A stretch of 64,000 nt of DNA from Helicoverpa zea (taxonomy: Eukaryota; Arthropoda; Insecta; Lepidoptera; Noctuidae), in NCBI RefSeq assembly GCF_022581195.2, contig NC_061454.1, forward strand, positions 1,116,001-1,180,000, read 5' to 3'. Shown in pieces: positions 12,801 through 23,559 of the stretch (position 1 is its first letter; each line of letters opens with the position of its first letter). The translations under genes were made by a program, and so were the position numbers. Below the pieces are notes generated by a model, which saw only the letters and a list, made by a program, of their open reading frames with translations, did not search any database and had not been told where the DNA came from.

Positions 12801-15800
12801 GTTTTTTGACGGTTTACTCCATGGGATGCACTTTTTGGAACCGTGGAAATCGTACTTTTCATAAGAGCCACAAAGGCCTATTTGAAATGAGAACGTTTGA
12901 CCTTTCTTTAGGGCCTATGCACACCACGTTTTTTAAACGCGCCGTCGACGCGCGTTTGTAGCGATACAGACGCGATACGCACGCAAGACAGACGCAGCCT
13001 GTAGACCTTTGCACACCTGTATACATACAGACGCGCGTGTGTAGCGATGCAAACGCACGTTTGTATCGATACAGACGCGCCGGTGCCGCGCGTTTGTATC
13101 GATACAAACGACAACAAACTGCTCTGCAGGATAAAAACGCGCCGGCGACGCGCGTTCCAAAAACGTGGTGTGCATAGGCCCTTAAATGTGTGTTTTTTGA
13201 ACGAGCTAATATCAGGATCAAAATCGCCAACCTAAAGACTCCTGGCTATCTTGTGAATTTTTTTTTTAAAACCTACAAAGCGATTTTGGTCCAACTCGGG
13301 AAATCCCGTGCACAGCAGTCGCGCTATGCGACAACTATACCATTAAGTTCCTACCACTTAATGAGGCCCACCGGCAACATATACGTCAGTTTTCTTAAAA
13401 CAGCTATTTACTATATTTTTTTTTACCTAGTTTCCAAGTAAACAACGTTGAAATTGGGCCTAATTTATTCAGAAAATTCCTAGGTTTGTAAAAAATCTAT
13501 GGAGCAGGAGATAATATAGGTTTTCACGAGTCGCGAGGCTCGGCAAGGGATCGTGAGACGTGCCGTATAATTGTTACGTTATCTGATAAGCGATACCGTT
13601 TGTATATCAGACAGAGCGATTGTGCTGCATTTCTTTGTGTGGTAGTCAGGGTTTTTATTTGATTTATTTTTGTTTACTTTTGGTGTTTAAATTGAAGTTG
13701 TAAAATGACAAAGAAGGCACAAGCATATGTATTTGGTAGGTGGCTGCCACTTTTATTTAATGATGTTTATGCTTTAATCAGTAATAGATTTTCAATAGTT
13801 TAATAGGCAATAATCACTATAGGGGGTTTTAGCACCGAGAAAGCACTTTAGTTAATAAATATTTGCAATTAAAGAAGCTTCGCAAATTGAAAAAGTCCTA
13901 AGTGCAACTCATTACTAAGGCGCCCATTTTTTTTTTACATCGGTTTACGGCAATAATATTTGCTGTTTTTGACCTAGTGTTCATGTCACGATATCACCTT
14001 AGCACCATTCGGAAAATCGTGAAATAATCCAATTGGCATATCGTCATATTTCCAACTGAAGTGCTCGCTAAAGGTGTTCGCTCACTAGCGTGTAACTATC
14101 CATAAAAGTACGGATGTTTATGAAATGCGTAGACGTAACGTAGATCGATGGTCATAGTCTTTGGTCACGTAACCTATAGGTAGACTTTGAATTTAAAACA
14201 TTCTAAACATAAGCACCGGATGTCCCTAAGTAACCGATTTCATTATACAAACTAAAGACAAATAATGGTATAACAAAGTGCTTTAAAAAAATCTTAATCC
14301 AATCTCATCAGCTTAGATACAAGTTGAATAAATCATCAATTGTTTATCAAACAAGAGGTACAGTCTTATCATTTTCTCCGAAGCATGGGTCAGCCAAATT
14401 CACACCCATCCAAGCTCCGACCTCGGCAAAACGGCTTATCTTCTAAATGATGACATCCCGTTTAATATCTATGCACCTTAGGCCATATGCAGTTTAATTA
14501 CTTTTTATATCAATATAGTCATGTGACTTATAGCCATTATAGTCAGTAGGTATATGCAACAGTCATGTGACTTATAGCCATTACAGTCAGTAGGTATATG
14601 CAACAATATATTTCATAGTAATGCGTACTTAAGTTATCATAAAACATGCCTTCCTATGTGTTTATTAACTCTCAGGTCATTAAAGTCTTCAACCTCAATA
14701 ATTTCTTATCGAAATATCAATAAATTAAATAAATAACATTATCAAAGTGCAAGATTAAGGACACAATCATTTATTTAGTTGCAATTCCCACTTGCGAGGC
14801 TGGCAAGTTTTCAGAACCATTTTATTTTTTTATTTATTTATTTATTCTTGGACATATTTATTACATTTTTAAATATTAAATATAAAAGTAAAAAACATTT
14901 AAAAATATAAAAAATAGGTTGCCACCGTTATCGGGCACAGGGTCCAAGGTACCGGTGGTTAGGGTCCCAGAGACAGAAACCTCCTCACATCACAATACGT
15001 GCCGTATCAAGGAGTGCTGCCTTCTGAATCAGTCCCTTGATCCAGCCGCCTAACGAGAGCCTCCTGAGGTGTTCGTCGAGGCTCTTGGCTATTAAACCAT
15101 TGGCATAACGACAATCGGCACAAAAACAGCCGTGTCGACACTCCACATGGCGACAACCTCGTGCGCTAAGTCGAGATACTTTATTTGTTTCAGAACCATT
15201 ATTATTAGTTATTAGAGAATTCACAATGAAAAAGAAAGTCTTATTTGACCTCTATCTCTCTCTTGCTCAAATGAATCCGCTCATTTCATCTTGAAGGAAT
15301 AAAGCGTTAATTCAAATTAAACTAACAAAAACTGTATATCATAAATCCAACGTAAGCACAATACAACAGACAATTTACAATATAATCATCTTTAGAGGGA
15401 TACCTCTAGCTATAGTATAATACTATACTCAGAGAAAAGCATACGTTTAAATTAAACTAATTAGAAAAATTTCATAAACAAGGAAAAATCACAACACACG
15501 TCACTACCTAACTAACCATACATATCTTCAGTAATCCGCAGTTAAAAACAAAGCTAGTCACGTGCTTAGTTCGCATCGCTCTTAACCGAGTGTGACGCAA
15601 TAGTATTCGTTAGATCGTATGAAAAAACCTGCCCTAGAGTTTGCAAAAACTTAATTGATACCTGTGATAAATGTCAGAGTTTTGTGCGTTTGTTTTAGTA
15701 AGCGTTTTTTTGCAATAAAGTTATATTGTTTGTTTTTGTTAAGTGACTTTTCAAAAACGAGGAAGTTGTCAATTTGTATTTTTGTATGTTTTTGTTTGTT

Positions 15801-18800
15801 TGATAGCTTTCATAATCAAAATTTTATGTGCGTCATTTTGCATCGAATAAATACTTTCTTCCTACATCCAAAACGAATACTTGGACATAATAACGAGGAA
15901 CTGGTATATCCAACAGGTTTTCAAAAACCGACCAAAAGCCTAATTTTCCAGTACCACTTCAAAATAGATAGATAGACAGGTGAACAAAAAAAATCTTTAC
16001 TTTTATATGGATATGAAATCAAATCGTTCTTTGTTTCATCATAAGTCATTCACTTACTAAATATTTAAATAAGACTTCCTCAAATACCTCGAGTCGCGAC
16101 AAAGGTATACAATTGACTGAACTGCGCTGACCTAGCAAGGACATTATAACATTATTATCAAAGTTTACAAAGAAACTGCGCTATAGATTATGTAGGTGAT
16201 AAGTTTTCTGCAGACAGATTATATTTTTTGAAAAAAGCACATTAATATTACAGACAGAGAGAGAGAGCAAAAACTATTATGGTCATGTATGTGATATGAT
16301 CTACTGATGAAGATGCTAATGAAAATCTTAAACTCTTTTATCTATTAGATCCACTAAAAGCTAATTCCGAATTTACATAAATTACTGATTTATATATCTA
16401 GCTAGAAAATTAATAGCTAGATAGAATATTGGGAATGGCCGTAAGTAACCTATTCTGTTTCTAAAATACGGAGAATTGGGTCTCCAAAAAATATTTTATT
16501 TTTATGTTACACCACAGTGAACATTCACCCTAACTTTACCAAAAACTGTTACATTACACGTGTGGCACTAAACACTGAATAAACACTAGCGACCTTTGCC
16601 TACTGACCATCGCTTGACCGTGGGGGGCACAAATTGTACCGGTATTGTCCAAGGAGGTTTCATTATGGTGTATTAAACTTTTTGGCTTTTGTTGTGGATA
16701 TTACATAGACATAGTGGTTTTCTTTTTTAAGTAAGGTTACTTTTGTGGGGATATATTTTTTAATTTAGGCAAATTAATATTCTAGACTGCGTAAAATCAT
16801 ATTTTTGCATATTTGAAATCATGTATAACTTTTTATATAAAATCAATGCCCTACTTAGAACTGTCATTTTCACAGCTCTTTTTATCGATACAAAAGTGGA
16901 TCAATCTGCGCCGTTACGATAGAACCGAGTCGAATCGGCGTTAAACTTGAACTAGATATGTTCAATGCCATTCAGTTAGTTCTAACTACGGGATGTTCAC
17001 ACTGATGCTTTGTGATGATTTTGCTCATAGTTTATAGATTAAGGCTTTGTCTTCATGCTTCAGGAAGCAGGAACTTGCGTCTTATTTGTGTTAGACGTTT
17101 TTTTATTTCTCTTTACAGCAATCAATGTCTACGTACTAAATGATCATCATTCCAGGCGTTTCCTTGCCTTATGGATACTTAAAGCCATCTAACACTGGAG
17201 TTAGTTTCAAGAAAGTGGAACACAAGGTATTGGGTATACCTTTTATGGAACCCTACTTATATCAAATTATTACAAATCAATACTTCGCATTTTTTAAAGA
17301 AATGAGTAAGTATAGTTTTTATTTTTTATTTTATGGAACTCAGTTTGGGAATCCCTTCACACACGTATTAAAATTTTTACTCGGATGCGACAAAAGAGGG
17401 ACTTTTTCTACAATACTTTGTACGCAATTCCGAGTCATTAGTAATTGTTACCGCGTCGCGATAGTGAAATCTGGTGTACATTGTTCAATTGTGATTTTTG
17501 GACGTATTATTCACTTTCTATCCGTTCGTGAACAAAGCCCGTTGTTAGGAACAGATTATAAAGTAAGACTATCCTCCCCACTCAGAGACATTTAATGGTT
17601 ACTTAAGCCATTCCTTAGTGAAGGATTTGTATGACATTCCGTCACTAAGGAGTGACTTAAGTAATCATTAAATGTCTCTCAGTGGGGACGTTATAGGTTA
17701 ATAATGCAAGGAATGTTACTATGCTCTTTGTCAATGCTAATATTATAAAGATGAAGAGTTTGTTTGTTTGAACGCGCTTATAGTAGGGGAGGCCTAGAAG
17801 GGATTTTGGGATTTACTCAAGCGCGGCAGATTAGTATATAGGGAGGTACCTATTACCCCATTTAACACCTCCACCAAGTATAAGCCCTGTATATGTAGCC
17901 GCGTGTCTAGAATAAAGGATCAGATTAGTAAAAAAAAATATATCATCTGACATTCTCCAGCGCGTCAGATTAAGATAGGGTAAGTTAGTTATATGCTAAA
18001 AAGTGTATATTCCACTAATCTGACAATTTGCGATTGACGATAAGAAGTAGGAGTAGGAAGGAAGCAAACTTGTAAAAAAAAAACGTCATCTTGACTTTCT
18101 CGAGCGCGGCTAATTTTTTTTTATTTTGAAGGGAATAATTCAACGTTCACGAAAAATATATAATCTGACGATTCCCGTAAGCCGAAGTAAGGAAAATTAA
18201 TCGATAAAGTTTAAAGCGTGCAGCTACGTGATGCCGGTATTCTCCTCTCAGGTTTCTATTCCTCTCTCTCTTTTTTCAATTCAATTCATTTGCAATAAGT
18301 GTTGGTACATTTTGGGTCTTAAATAATCTACACTAATATTATAAAGCTAAAGAGTTTTTTTGTTTGATCTCGCTAATCTCAGGAAGTCATACATAATATG
18401 CATATATACTGTTTTTAACGAAGACGATTCATTTTATTGGATACTTTCGTTAAATACGTGTGCCTTCCAGTTGCATTGTTTGTCTATCGTGATACCGAGA
18501 AATGCCATTTCGTATACTTCTTGTAATTTATGTCCTCTATAATTACTCTTTATAGTCTTCTTTTTATACAGTCGTGGTGGCCTAGTCATCCGGTTAGACT
18601 GGAAGCCGACCCCAACATAGTTGGGAAAAAGGCTAGGCAGATGATGATGAGCCTTATTTTTTTATCTATATGTATTAAATTGAATAAAATTAGTTTTTGT
18701 AAGATTTACGCGTAGATAATTCCGTCAAGCCATGTTATTATAGATTCAATTGTATTGTTTATGTCACATGTATATTTATCAATGTCATTATAATTCAATG

Positions 18801-21800
18801 TAATTATTATAGAAATGTATGTAATGTATGAGCAGATTGGTACACTCCGCCAATAGCAATTTCATACATATCATTGGATAGGCCTTTTTATCTAGAACAA
18901 CCTTTATTATGACAGCTTTGTTGAAATGTTTGTCCGTTCTGGGATATAGATCAAAAAGTGTGTAAAAGTTAAAACTAAATAATCTATTGATATCTCAAGT
19001 TTTAAAGGAATACCAAAGTGCTACAACGTGTATGTCTTGTAAGTACTAAGTACTTGCTGTGCAGACATTGGTGTCCAAGATAAACTTGACAGTAAATACA
19101 AACTTAGAAAAGTTGCATTGGTACTTGCCTGACCTGGAATCGAATCCACATACTTGAGAGGTTGGTTCTTTACCCACTAGGCCACCACGACTTAGATAAT
19201 GATTATAACAAAATTAAAAAACAACGACATTGGTGTTAATTTTTCAAAGAAAATTAGGTTACAGTATTGATTATTATTAGTTTTAAAAACTTTCCATTGT
19301 CAGATTAAGCGAGTCTCTCCAGATAATCGTCAGATTATAAGATGATTACGTTAAGGGTACATAAATGAACCATATATATCTTAATCTGACGCGCTCGAGT
19401 ATTTCAAAATGGCGATTTTTTTTTGCAATTTCAAATAATGGCCACGAGTTTAGGTCACGTCTAAATCGTCAGATTATTGCATAAGAGACTTCGTTTTGGT
19501 TCACTTAACACCCCTTTTGAAAATCTGTCGCGCTCGATAAAATTATTTTTTTTCCCATTTTTAACCCTTACCTACGACCACCCCCACCATGGAAACAGTC
19601 AGATTAATATACGTATGTTTTCAAAATGACGTACGACGTGCATGCTATTAATATCTGACGCGCTCGAGTATGTCCACGCAACTGTTTTTTTTTACATTTT
19701 TGAAAGTTTATAGCCGCTCCACCCACCGATGAAAGTGTGTGTATGTCAGGACATTTTTTTCTTCTTATCATCTAAGCTTCGCAATCTAATAGGTCTCATT
19801 GACGCTCGAGTCACTCCCGGTTTAGCACTCTTGCCTCCCCTACTATTATCAGGAACTACTGGACCGATTAGCGGGAAGAAGTTCCCTAGGGACGCAGAGG
19901 AAACTGTTGAAACTACTGACATGCAGAATTACCACATTTTTGTACGGTCTGAGGTCAGTAAATCATTTCTGAACGTTAAAACAATAATTTGTCCAGAAGT
20001 TAATTAAACCAAGTGGCAGTAAATTAAATTCCACTATTTCGGAACACAAAGTGCAAAGTACTCTTTAAGATTAAAGCAATAATCTACTTCCTTCAGAATT
20101 AGAATTTGATAAAAACACACGTTTACATATTAGACTCCATTGACTAGCAAATACTGATGACTAATATTAGACATCGCGACATTACATTTTTAACCGACTT
20201 CCCAAAAAAGGAGGTTCTCAATTCGACCACTACTACGTCACTAATTTTGAGTTATTGGAAACAAAAAAGAAAATGTAGCTTTATATGAATGGAAGATATT
20301 TTGGAATCGCTCCAGCAATTTCGGAGATCACCTTATAAACAAACTAACAAACAAATGACTAAGTATAGAGACTTCACAGTACTCTGACGTATAACAAGTA
20401 AATATTTACCTGATTAGTAATATCATATACGACGATCGCCGCTTGCGCACCTCTGTAGTACATCGGCGCTAAGCTGTGATACCTGAGAATTGAAAATGAA
20501 TATTTGTATAAAATATAGTCAAATATAAAAAAAAATAAACATTATGCATAACATATAATTATTTATTGAATAAAAAATGATGGTGTTTCTTCAAAGATAC
20601 CGAAACTCGATGTGAAATATTCTTTCACTGTTGGGAAATTAAACTATCCCCGAGTGTTATAGGCTATATTTTGTCAGGTAACGGAAAGCAGTTTCCTCGG
20701 GACGCAGGTAAAATAGCCGGTAAAACTAGTGTATTAACTTTACAAGTTTCATTCATTAAGTCAGTCATTACATTACTAACTAATCAAATACAAATTAGTC
20801 AGCACGCACCAACAATGAAAGATCGCCACATCGGAGAATCAATTAAATTAGTACAAGACCATCGAACATAAAGGTATGCACAGACGGCCTTTGAGTGTGA
20901 ATTTCCTCAGTCCCTATTATACGACTAGACGTAGAACTAGTAATGATTCAAGGCCCATTGATTTCATTCGTCTTGGTTTTCCTCGAGCGATTGTTTTTGG
21001 CATTGCTTTTCTGTTTTATGGTGTCTATGGGTGGTGTCTATAGACTTATGTTTTTTATGTGTTAACTAGTTTCAGTTAGTGGTTTCAGCCGCGTCCCGTG
21101 GGACTACTTTGAACACCCAGATAAAAGTAGATTTCCAATTTTGCGAAAATGGCTGTCTAACACTGAAATAATTCAGTCAAGAAGTTACTGAGATAAGCAA
21201 TTTCAGGCAAACGAGGGATCTCTTCGATTATATAATTCAAAAAATAAATGTATTACAGTGCTTTCAAACGTATTAAAAGTAATGTTATTGACTTACTTAT
21301 ACCTACATATTGTTGTACCGAAACATAATCTAAACGTGAAGAGCATAACAAGTCTAAATATGGCGACAAATTGATTAGCGACACAATGACATTACCAGTG
21401 TCCATTACTCTTCGTAACACTATATATTTTATATTTGTGATCCTGCAATCATCTTAAAAATATAAGAATGATGTTGCCTACTTGTATGATAGTTGCAATT
21501 TACATGGAACTTGAAATTGCATGCAACCCACTATTTGCATTACTTGTTCTAAACATTTAGATTTGGACAACTGTAAGCAGTAATTTAAGTGGCCGTATGG
21601 GATAGCTAGACTTACTTCCGATTTGGGTGTGTTAGAAAGTAGCTACAAAACCGGATTTAGATCAGTTCAGCCATTTAGACCACGGTGCCACAGAGACACA
21701 CAGCGGTCATATGTATAACACCCTCCCCCCACCCCCATTTTTTCTCTTTACTATCAAAAACTGAAAGAAAAAAAATAAGAATTATACAAACCTTTCCTGC

Positions 21801-22039
21801 CCCGCCGTGTCCCAAATCTCAAACTTCACCGTAGTGTCATCGAGACAGACGGTCTGCGTGAGGAAAGCGGCGCCGATCGTGCTCTCCTGGTATTCGTGGA
21901 ATTGGCCCTTCACGAAGCGGAGGACCAGCGAGGACTTGCCCACTGCTGACTCGCCGAGGAGCACCAGCTTGAACTGGCAGACCTTCGTTTGTGGAGCGCC
22001 GTTCGGCCGCTGCGCCGCACCGCTCCTGTTTGTTGCCAT
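6823..22039 (-). CDS. Rab5: Rab5 small GTPase (early endosome)
   Basis: Four coding exons on the minus strand: 22039-21792 (ATG at 22039), 20482-20410, 7690-7474 and 6926-6823 (TGA). All junctions are GT/AG; coding lengths 248+73+217+104 give 642 nt, a complete 213-residue protein. Rab5 drives homotypic fusion and sorting at early endosomes as a GTP-dependent membrane switch. Visible motifs: P-loop GESAVGKSS at about residues 29-37, switch I STIGAAF (53-59), WDTAGQER (76-83, catalytic Gln81), [20 protein letters not shown] (84-103), NKSD (135-138, usually NKAD) and ETSAK (163-167). The C-terminus CCK is a double-Cys prenylation tail. The Gly/Ala/Ser-rich hypervariable tail is encoded by GC-rich exon 4. 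An acceptor (TTTGTAG) three bases before the ATG shows that at least one 5' UTR exon lies upstream. Confidence 0.96.
7049..7098. repeat. Perfect 19-bp-arm hairpin in Rab5 intron 3
   Basis: TTACATCGACGAAGCCATT at 7049-7067 is followed by its exact reverse complement at 7080-7098, with a 12-nt loop. It is probably a tiny fold-back MITE or a MITE end; no target duplication is evident. Confidence 0.6.
8091..8463 (+). mobile_element. Full-length tRNA-derived SINE
   Basis: A 373-bp element flanked by the exact 11-bp direct repeat ATATTCTTCCA (8080-8090 and 8464-8474). The head is tRNA-like: box A-like TTGGTCTAGCTG and box B GGTTCGATTCC followed by CGAGTCGGGCC. A unique body ends in a (CAT)n tail. 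This layout, target duplication included, is that of an intact SINE mobilised by a LINE. It is not a functional tRNA gene. Confidence 0.92.
9660..9850 (+). repeat. Interspersed repeat of the 'GCGGGTGAAACCG' family
   Basis: Contains TACCCTAAAGGCTCCAAAAC, then CACTGTTGGAACGCTACAC, TAGGCTATATTTTATCCCGG and CCCACGGGACGCGGGTGAAA. The same ordered blocks recur, on either strand, at least nine times in this window. I associate it with the non-autonomous Helitron/LINE-tail repeats common in Lepidoptera, class uncertain. Confidence 0.7.
9881..9983. mobile_element. Small hairpin MITE, copy 2
   Basis: Arms CCCCACTCAGAGACATTTGA and its near-complement TTAAATGTCTCCGAGTGGGG close a palindrome of about 100 bp with TTAGTGAATAATTTG near the centre. 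Related copies are at 3211 and 17573. Confidence 0.8.
10389..10570 (+). repeat. Interspersed repeat fragment ('GGGAGCGAAGCCGCGGGC' family)
   Basis: Begins with TAATATAAAAATGAATCGCA, passes GCATAACTCAACAACGCCTG and ends with GACGGGAGCGAAGCCGCGGG. This is a recognisable lepidopteran dispersed repeat. It contains no intact ORF. Confidence 0.55.
11003..11409. mobile_element. MITE with about 35-bp TIRs, TA-flanked
   Basis: Left end TAGTCTGTTTTTTAATCTCG and right end CGAGATTAAAAAACAGACTA are complementary. The inverted repeat extends about 37 bp with one mismatch, and TA dinucleotides flank both ends. Non-coding interior of about 330 bp. Layout fits a Tc1/mariner-derived MITE. Confidence 0.78.
11929..12110. 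mobile_element. MITE with about 35-bp TIRs (GGCTGATTTACATTGAG)
   Basis: Left arm GGCTGATTTACATTGAGCCA and onward through ACTGACGTCAGT is mirrored by the right arm ending CTCAATGTAAATCAGCC. ACTGACGTCAGT is itself a self-complementary CRE-like core. The interior is built from further CAGT/ACTG words. No clean target duplication was found. Confidence 0.8.
12911..13181. mobile_element. Harbinger-like MITE with internal palindromes
   Basis: A 271-bp element with TIRs GGGCCTATGCACACCACG and CGTGGTGTGCATAGGCCC, flanked on both sides by TTA (12908-12910 and 13182-13184), a 3-bp target duplication as made by PIF/Harbinger transposases. The interior is CpG-rich and carries repeated GTTTGTATCGATACAAACG-type palindromes and GACGCGC blocks. 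Overlapping open frames here are by-products of this repeat and not genes. Confidence 0.85.
14517..14604 (+). repeat. Two-copy tandem repeat, 44-bp unit
   Basis: The unit starts AGTCATGTGACTTATAGCCA and ends GGTATATGCAAC. Copies at 14517-14560 and 14561-14604 differ at one visible position (ATTATAGT versus ATTACAGT). Confidence 0.85.
14820..15186 (-). pseudogene. Decayed non-LTR retrotransposon (LINE), 3' end
   Basis: Minus-strand remnant of a LINE ORF C-terminus. From 15185 it reads [20 protein letters not shown], then PIVVM, then after a frameshift [38 protein letters not shown] and RRFLSLGP with a stop at 14959-14961. I recognise this block as the conserved tail of a widespread arthropod LINE polyprotein (clade not determined). 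The 3' UTR ends in a (TTTA)n-like tail at 14820-14850. The frameshift shows it is dead; it lies in Rab5 intron 2. Confidence 0.8.
17573..17690. mobile_element. Small hairpin MITE, copy 3
   Basis: The most complete palindrome of the three: CCTCCCCACTCAGAGACATT on the left and AATGTCTCTCAGTGGGGACG on the right, with CTTAAGCCATTCCTTAGTGA inside. The 3' end of a 151-codon open frame at 17140-17595 runs into this element, which argues against that frame being a gene. Confidence 0.8.
17735..18190. repeat. Helitron-like repeat with dispersed CAGATTA/GCGCTCGAG words
   Basis: Starts with CTAATATTATAAAGATGAAG and a GTTTGTTTG run. It then carries several CAGATTA or TAATCTGAC words next to GCGC(T)CGAG-type words (17826, 17950-17980, 18018, 18100, 18165). 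A related block in the same intron is at 19290-19690. No ORF. Confidence 0.55.
18574..18650 (+). repeat. Short interspersed repeat tail with (GATGAT)n end
   Basis: GGTTAGACTGGAAGCCGACC followed by CCAACATAGTTGGGAAAAAG and a GATGATGATGA tail, preceded by GTCGTGGTGGCCTAGT, which matches the head of the SINE at 24232. Confidence 0.65.
19055..19193 (-). mobile_element. SINE fragment (5' half), family of the 24232 element
   Basis: On the minus strand it begins AGTCGTGGTGGCCTAGTGGG and includes a tRNA box B-like GATTCCAGG. It is truncated before the 3' half of the family. Confidence 0.7.
19290..19690. repeat. Second block of TCAGATTA/GCGCTCGAG repeats
   Basis: TCAGATTA or TAATCTGA words at about 19302, 19332, 19382, 19469 and 19599, and ATCTGACGCGCTCGAG at about 19384 and 19649. 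They alternate with homopolymer T runs in a loosely periodic layout. Together with 17735-18190 this looks like two halves of one decayed element or two insertions of one family. Confidence 0.55.
19790..19915 (+). repeat. Interspersed repeat fragment
   Basis: TCAGGAACTACTGGACCGAT followed by AAGAAGTTCCCTAGGGACGC: shortened blocks of the same repeat as at 9660. Confidence 0.5.
20190..20262 (+). repeat. Interspersed repeat fragment (AACCGACTTCC family)
   Basis: AACCGACTTCCCAAAAAAGG followed by AGGTTCTCAATTCGAC, a block I recognise from many lepidopteran introns (a retroelement tail). Confidence 0.45.
20612..20715 (+). repeat. Interspersed repeat fragment
   Basis: CACTGTTGGGAAATTAAACT, then TTATAGGCTATATTTTGTCA and CCTCGGGACGCAGGTAAAAT, blocks shared with the repeat at 9660. 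Confidence 0.6.
21085..21200 (-). repeat. Interspersed repeat fragment
   Basis: Plus-strand text GTTTCAGCCGCGTCCCGTGG marks the minus-strand end of this family. The copy is partial and lies in Rab5 intron 1. Confidence 0.6.
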
Positions 22040-22571
22040 CGCCTACAAACAAAAATATATTTGTCATTATCATTGTTAGTAATGTTATAAATGAGAAGGT
22101 AGGTATCTGCCGCATAGAAGTACTGAACTTGAATGGTACATAGATAATTTAGAACCTGAGCAAAAGACAGGTTTTTATGATCATCATAATGGGGTCATAT
22201 CATAACTCTACTATATCACAGTCATCACTTATGTTTATTGGCAAGAGCTTCGAGTCAAATGAATGGAGCTAACCTCCTTTGCTAGTTACATAGAGCGACC
22301 CTAACAGTCCCTGGCGAGACTGAATGTCAGACTTTCTGACTAACCATAATTACTGCTGATGTACAGGATATTTCTTACATAGGAAGATATAGAACGAAGA
22401 TACAAGTAGTATATTAATAGTAAGATATTATGTACAAGTTCTATTTATACCACCTTGCTAATCCTATTATAACTCTTGTTTATGTAGCTGTTTCACCATA
22501 AAAGTATAGACTTTAGCATGATAGAAAGTATTTTATCAATGGTGAGACTTCTTTTCATTCAAGATGTACTA

Positions 22572-22740
22572 GTTTCTGCCGGCGGTTTCACCCGGGTCCC
22601 ATAGGAACTACTCCTCGCACCAGGATAAAAAGATAAATGGGCTATCCAAGACGTGAAAGATTTTTTTAAATCGGTCCCTTAGTGCCTGATAAGTAATAGC
22701 GCGTTCAAACAAAAATTCTTCAGCTTAACAATATTCTAAA
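22572..22740 (-). repeat. Interspersed repeat fragment upstream of Rab5 exon 1
   Basis: GCCGGCGGTTTCACCCGGGT, then AATAGCGCGTTCAAACAAAA. Same family as 9660, opposite orientation, in a variant subfamily form. Confidence 0.6.
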
Positions 22741-22790
22741 TACCTATTCCAAATTCAAAAAGAACTCAAAATAAAAACACCATTTAGAAC

Positions 22791-23343
22791 GGGTGTACTA
22801 TGCCAAATCGAATGACAAATAATCGAATATCAATTGATCGACCACTATAAATCAAAATTTATTTAACAAAAAATATTAATTTAACAAGAAAAACTCAAAA
22901 TTTACTAATAAATCACATTTTAATCTTTAATTCTTACCTTTTAAAGGTACATTTTAAAATTTTGTGTGAATTGAAAAGGCAAACGCGGGATTGGGAAGAC
23001 CTACTTTACAAAAAAGAGGCAAAAGGGATGATAATGCGATAGAAAAAATGTTAAATAATAATAAAAACAACATTAAAATATGATTTATTCATAAATTTTG
23101 AGTTTTTCTTGTATTCATAAAAAATATAGATTTTTCGATAGGATGAATATGCGATGCATTTAACGCTCGATCAAACGAACATTCGATAATTTGAACACTC
23201 GATGTATAGACTGCGCGATGTATTGAATGTTCGATTTAATAACCATTCGATATTATGAATGTTCGAGTATTTAGAATTTCGATTTATAGTGGTCGATCAA
23301 TTGATATTCGATTATTTGTTATTCGATTTGGCATAGTACACCC
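22791..23343. mobile_element. Mutator-like MITE with 63-bp TIRs and 9-bp target duplication
   Basis: A 553-bp element. The left end GGGTGTACTATGCCAAATCG and the right end CGATTTGGCATAGTACACCC continue as a 63-bp inverted repeat with one mismatch. ATTTAGAAC flanks both sides (22782-22790 and 23344-23352). A 9-bp duplication and long TIRs fit the Mutator/MULE superfamily. The interior has a second nested inverted repeat (CAAGAAAAACTCAAAATTTA near 22886 against its complement near 23090) and many TTCGAT/ATCGAA words. No transposase. Confidence 0.85.
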
Positions 23344-23559
23344 ATTTAGAACACCTACATTTTTCAAAAGCATAAACATGAGTTACTTTAATAACATCGC
23401 CCTTGACCAGAACAGCTTACACCATGACCTTCAGCGGTTTGCATGAAAATTACCACTACCCACCTAATTTGATGAAAATATTTCTCTTTAGCTGAGTGCA
23501 AAACTATGTAGACTGTATGCAAACTACTTTGACACTGTTGTTATTCATACTTTTCTACT

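Noticed and set aside
12859..13235. Several overlapping open frames with repeated YRYKRA/CIDTN peptides
   Set aside because: They are translations of the palindromic repeats inside the Harbinger-like MITE.
17140..17595. 151-codon plus-strand open frame, the longest not assigned to a gene
   Set aside because: AT-rich composition dominated by I/F/Y, no recognisable motif, and its 3' end runs into the fold-back MITE copy at 17573. Best read as chance.
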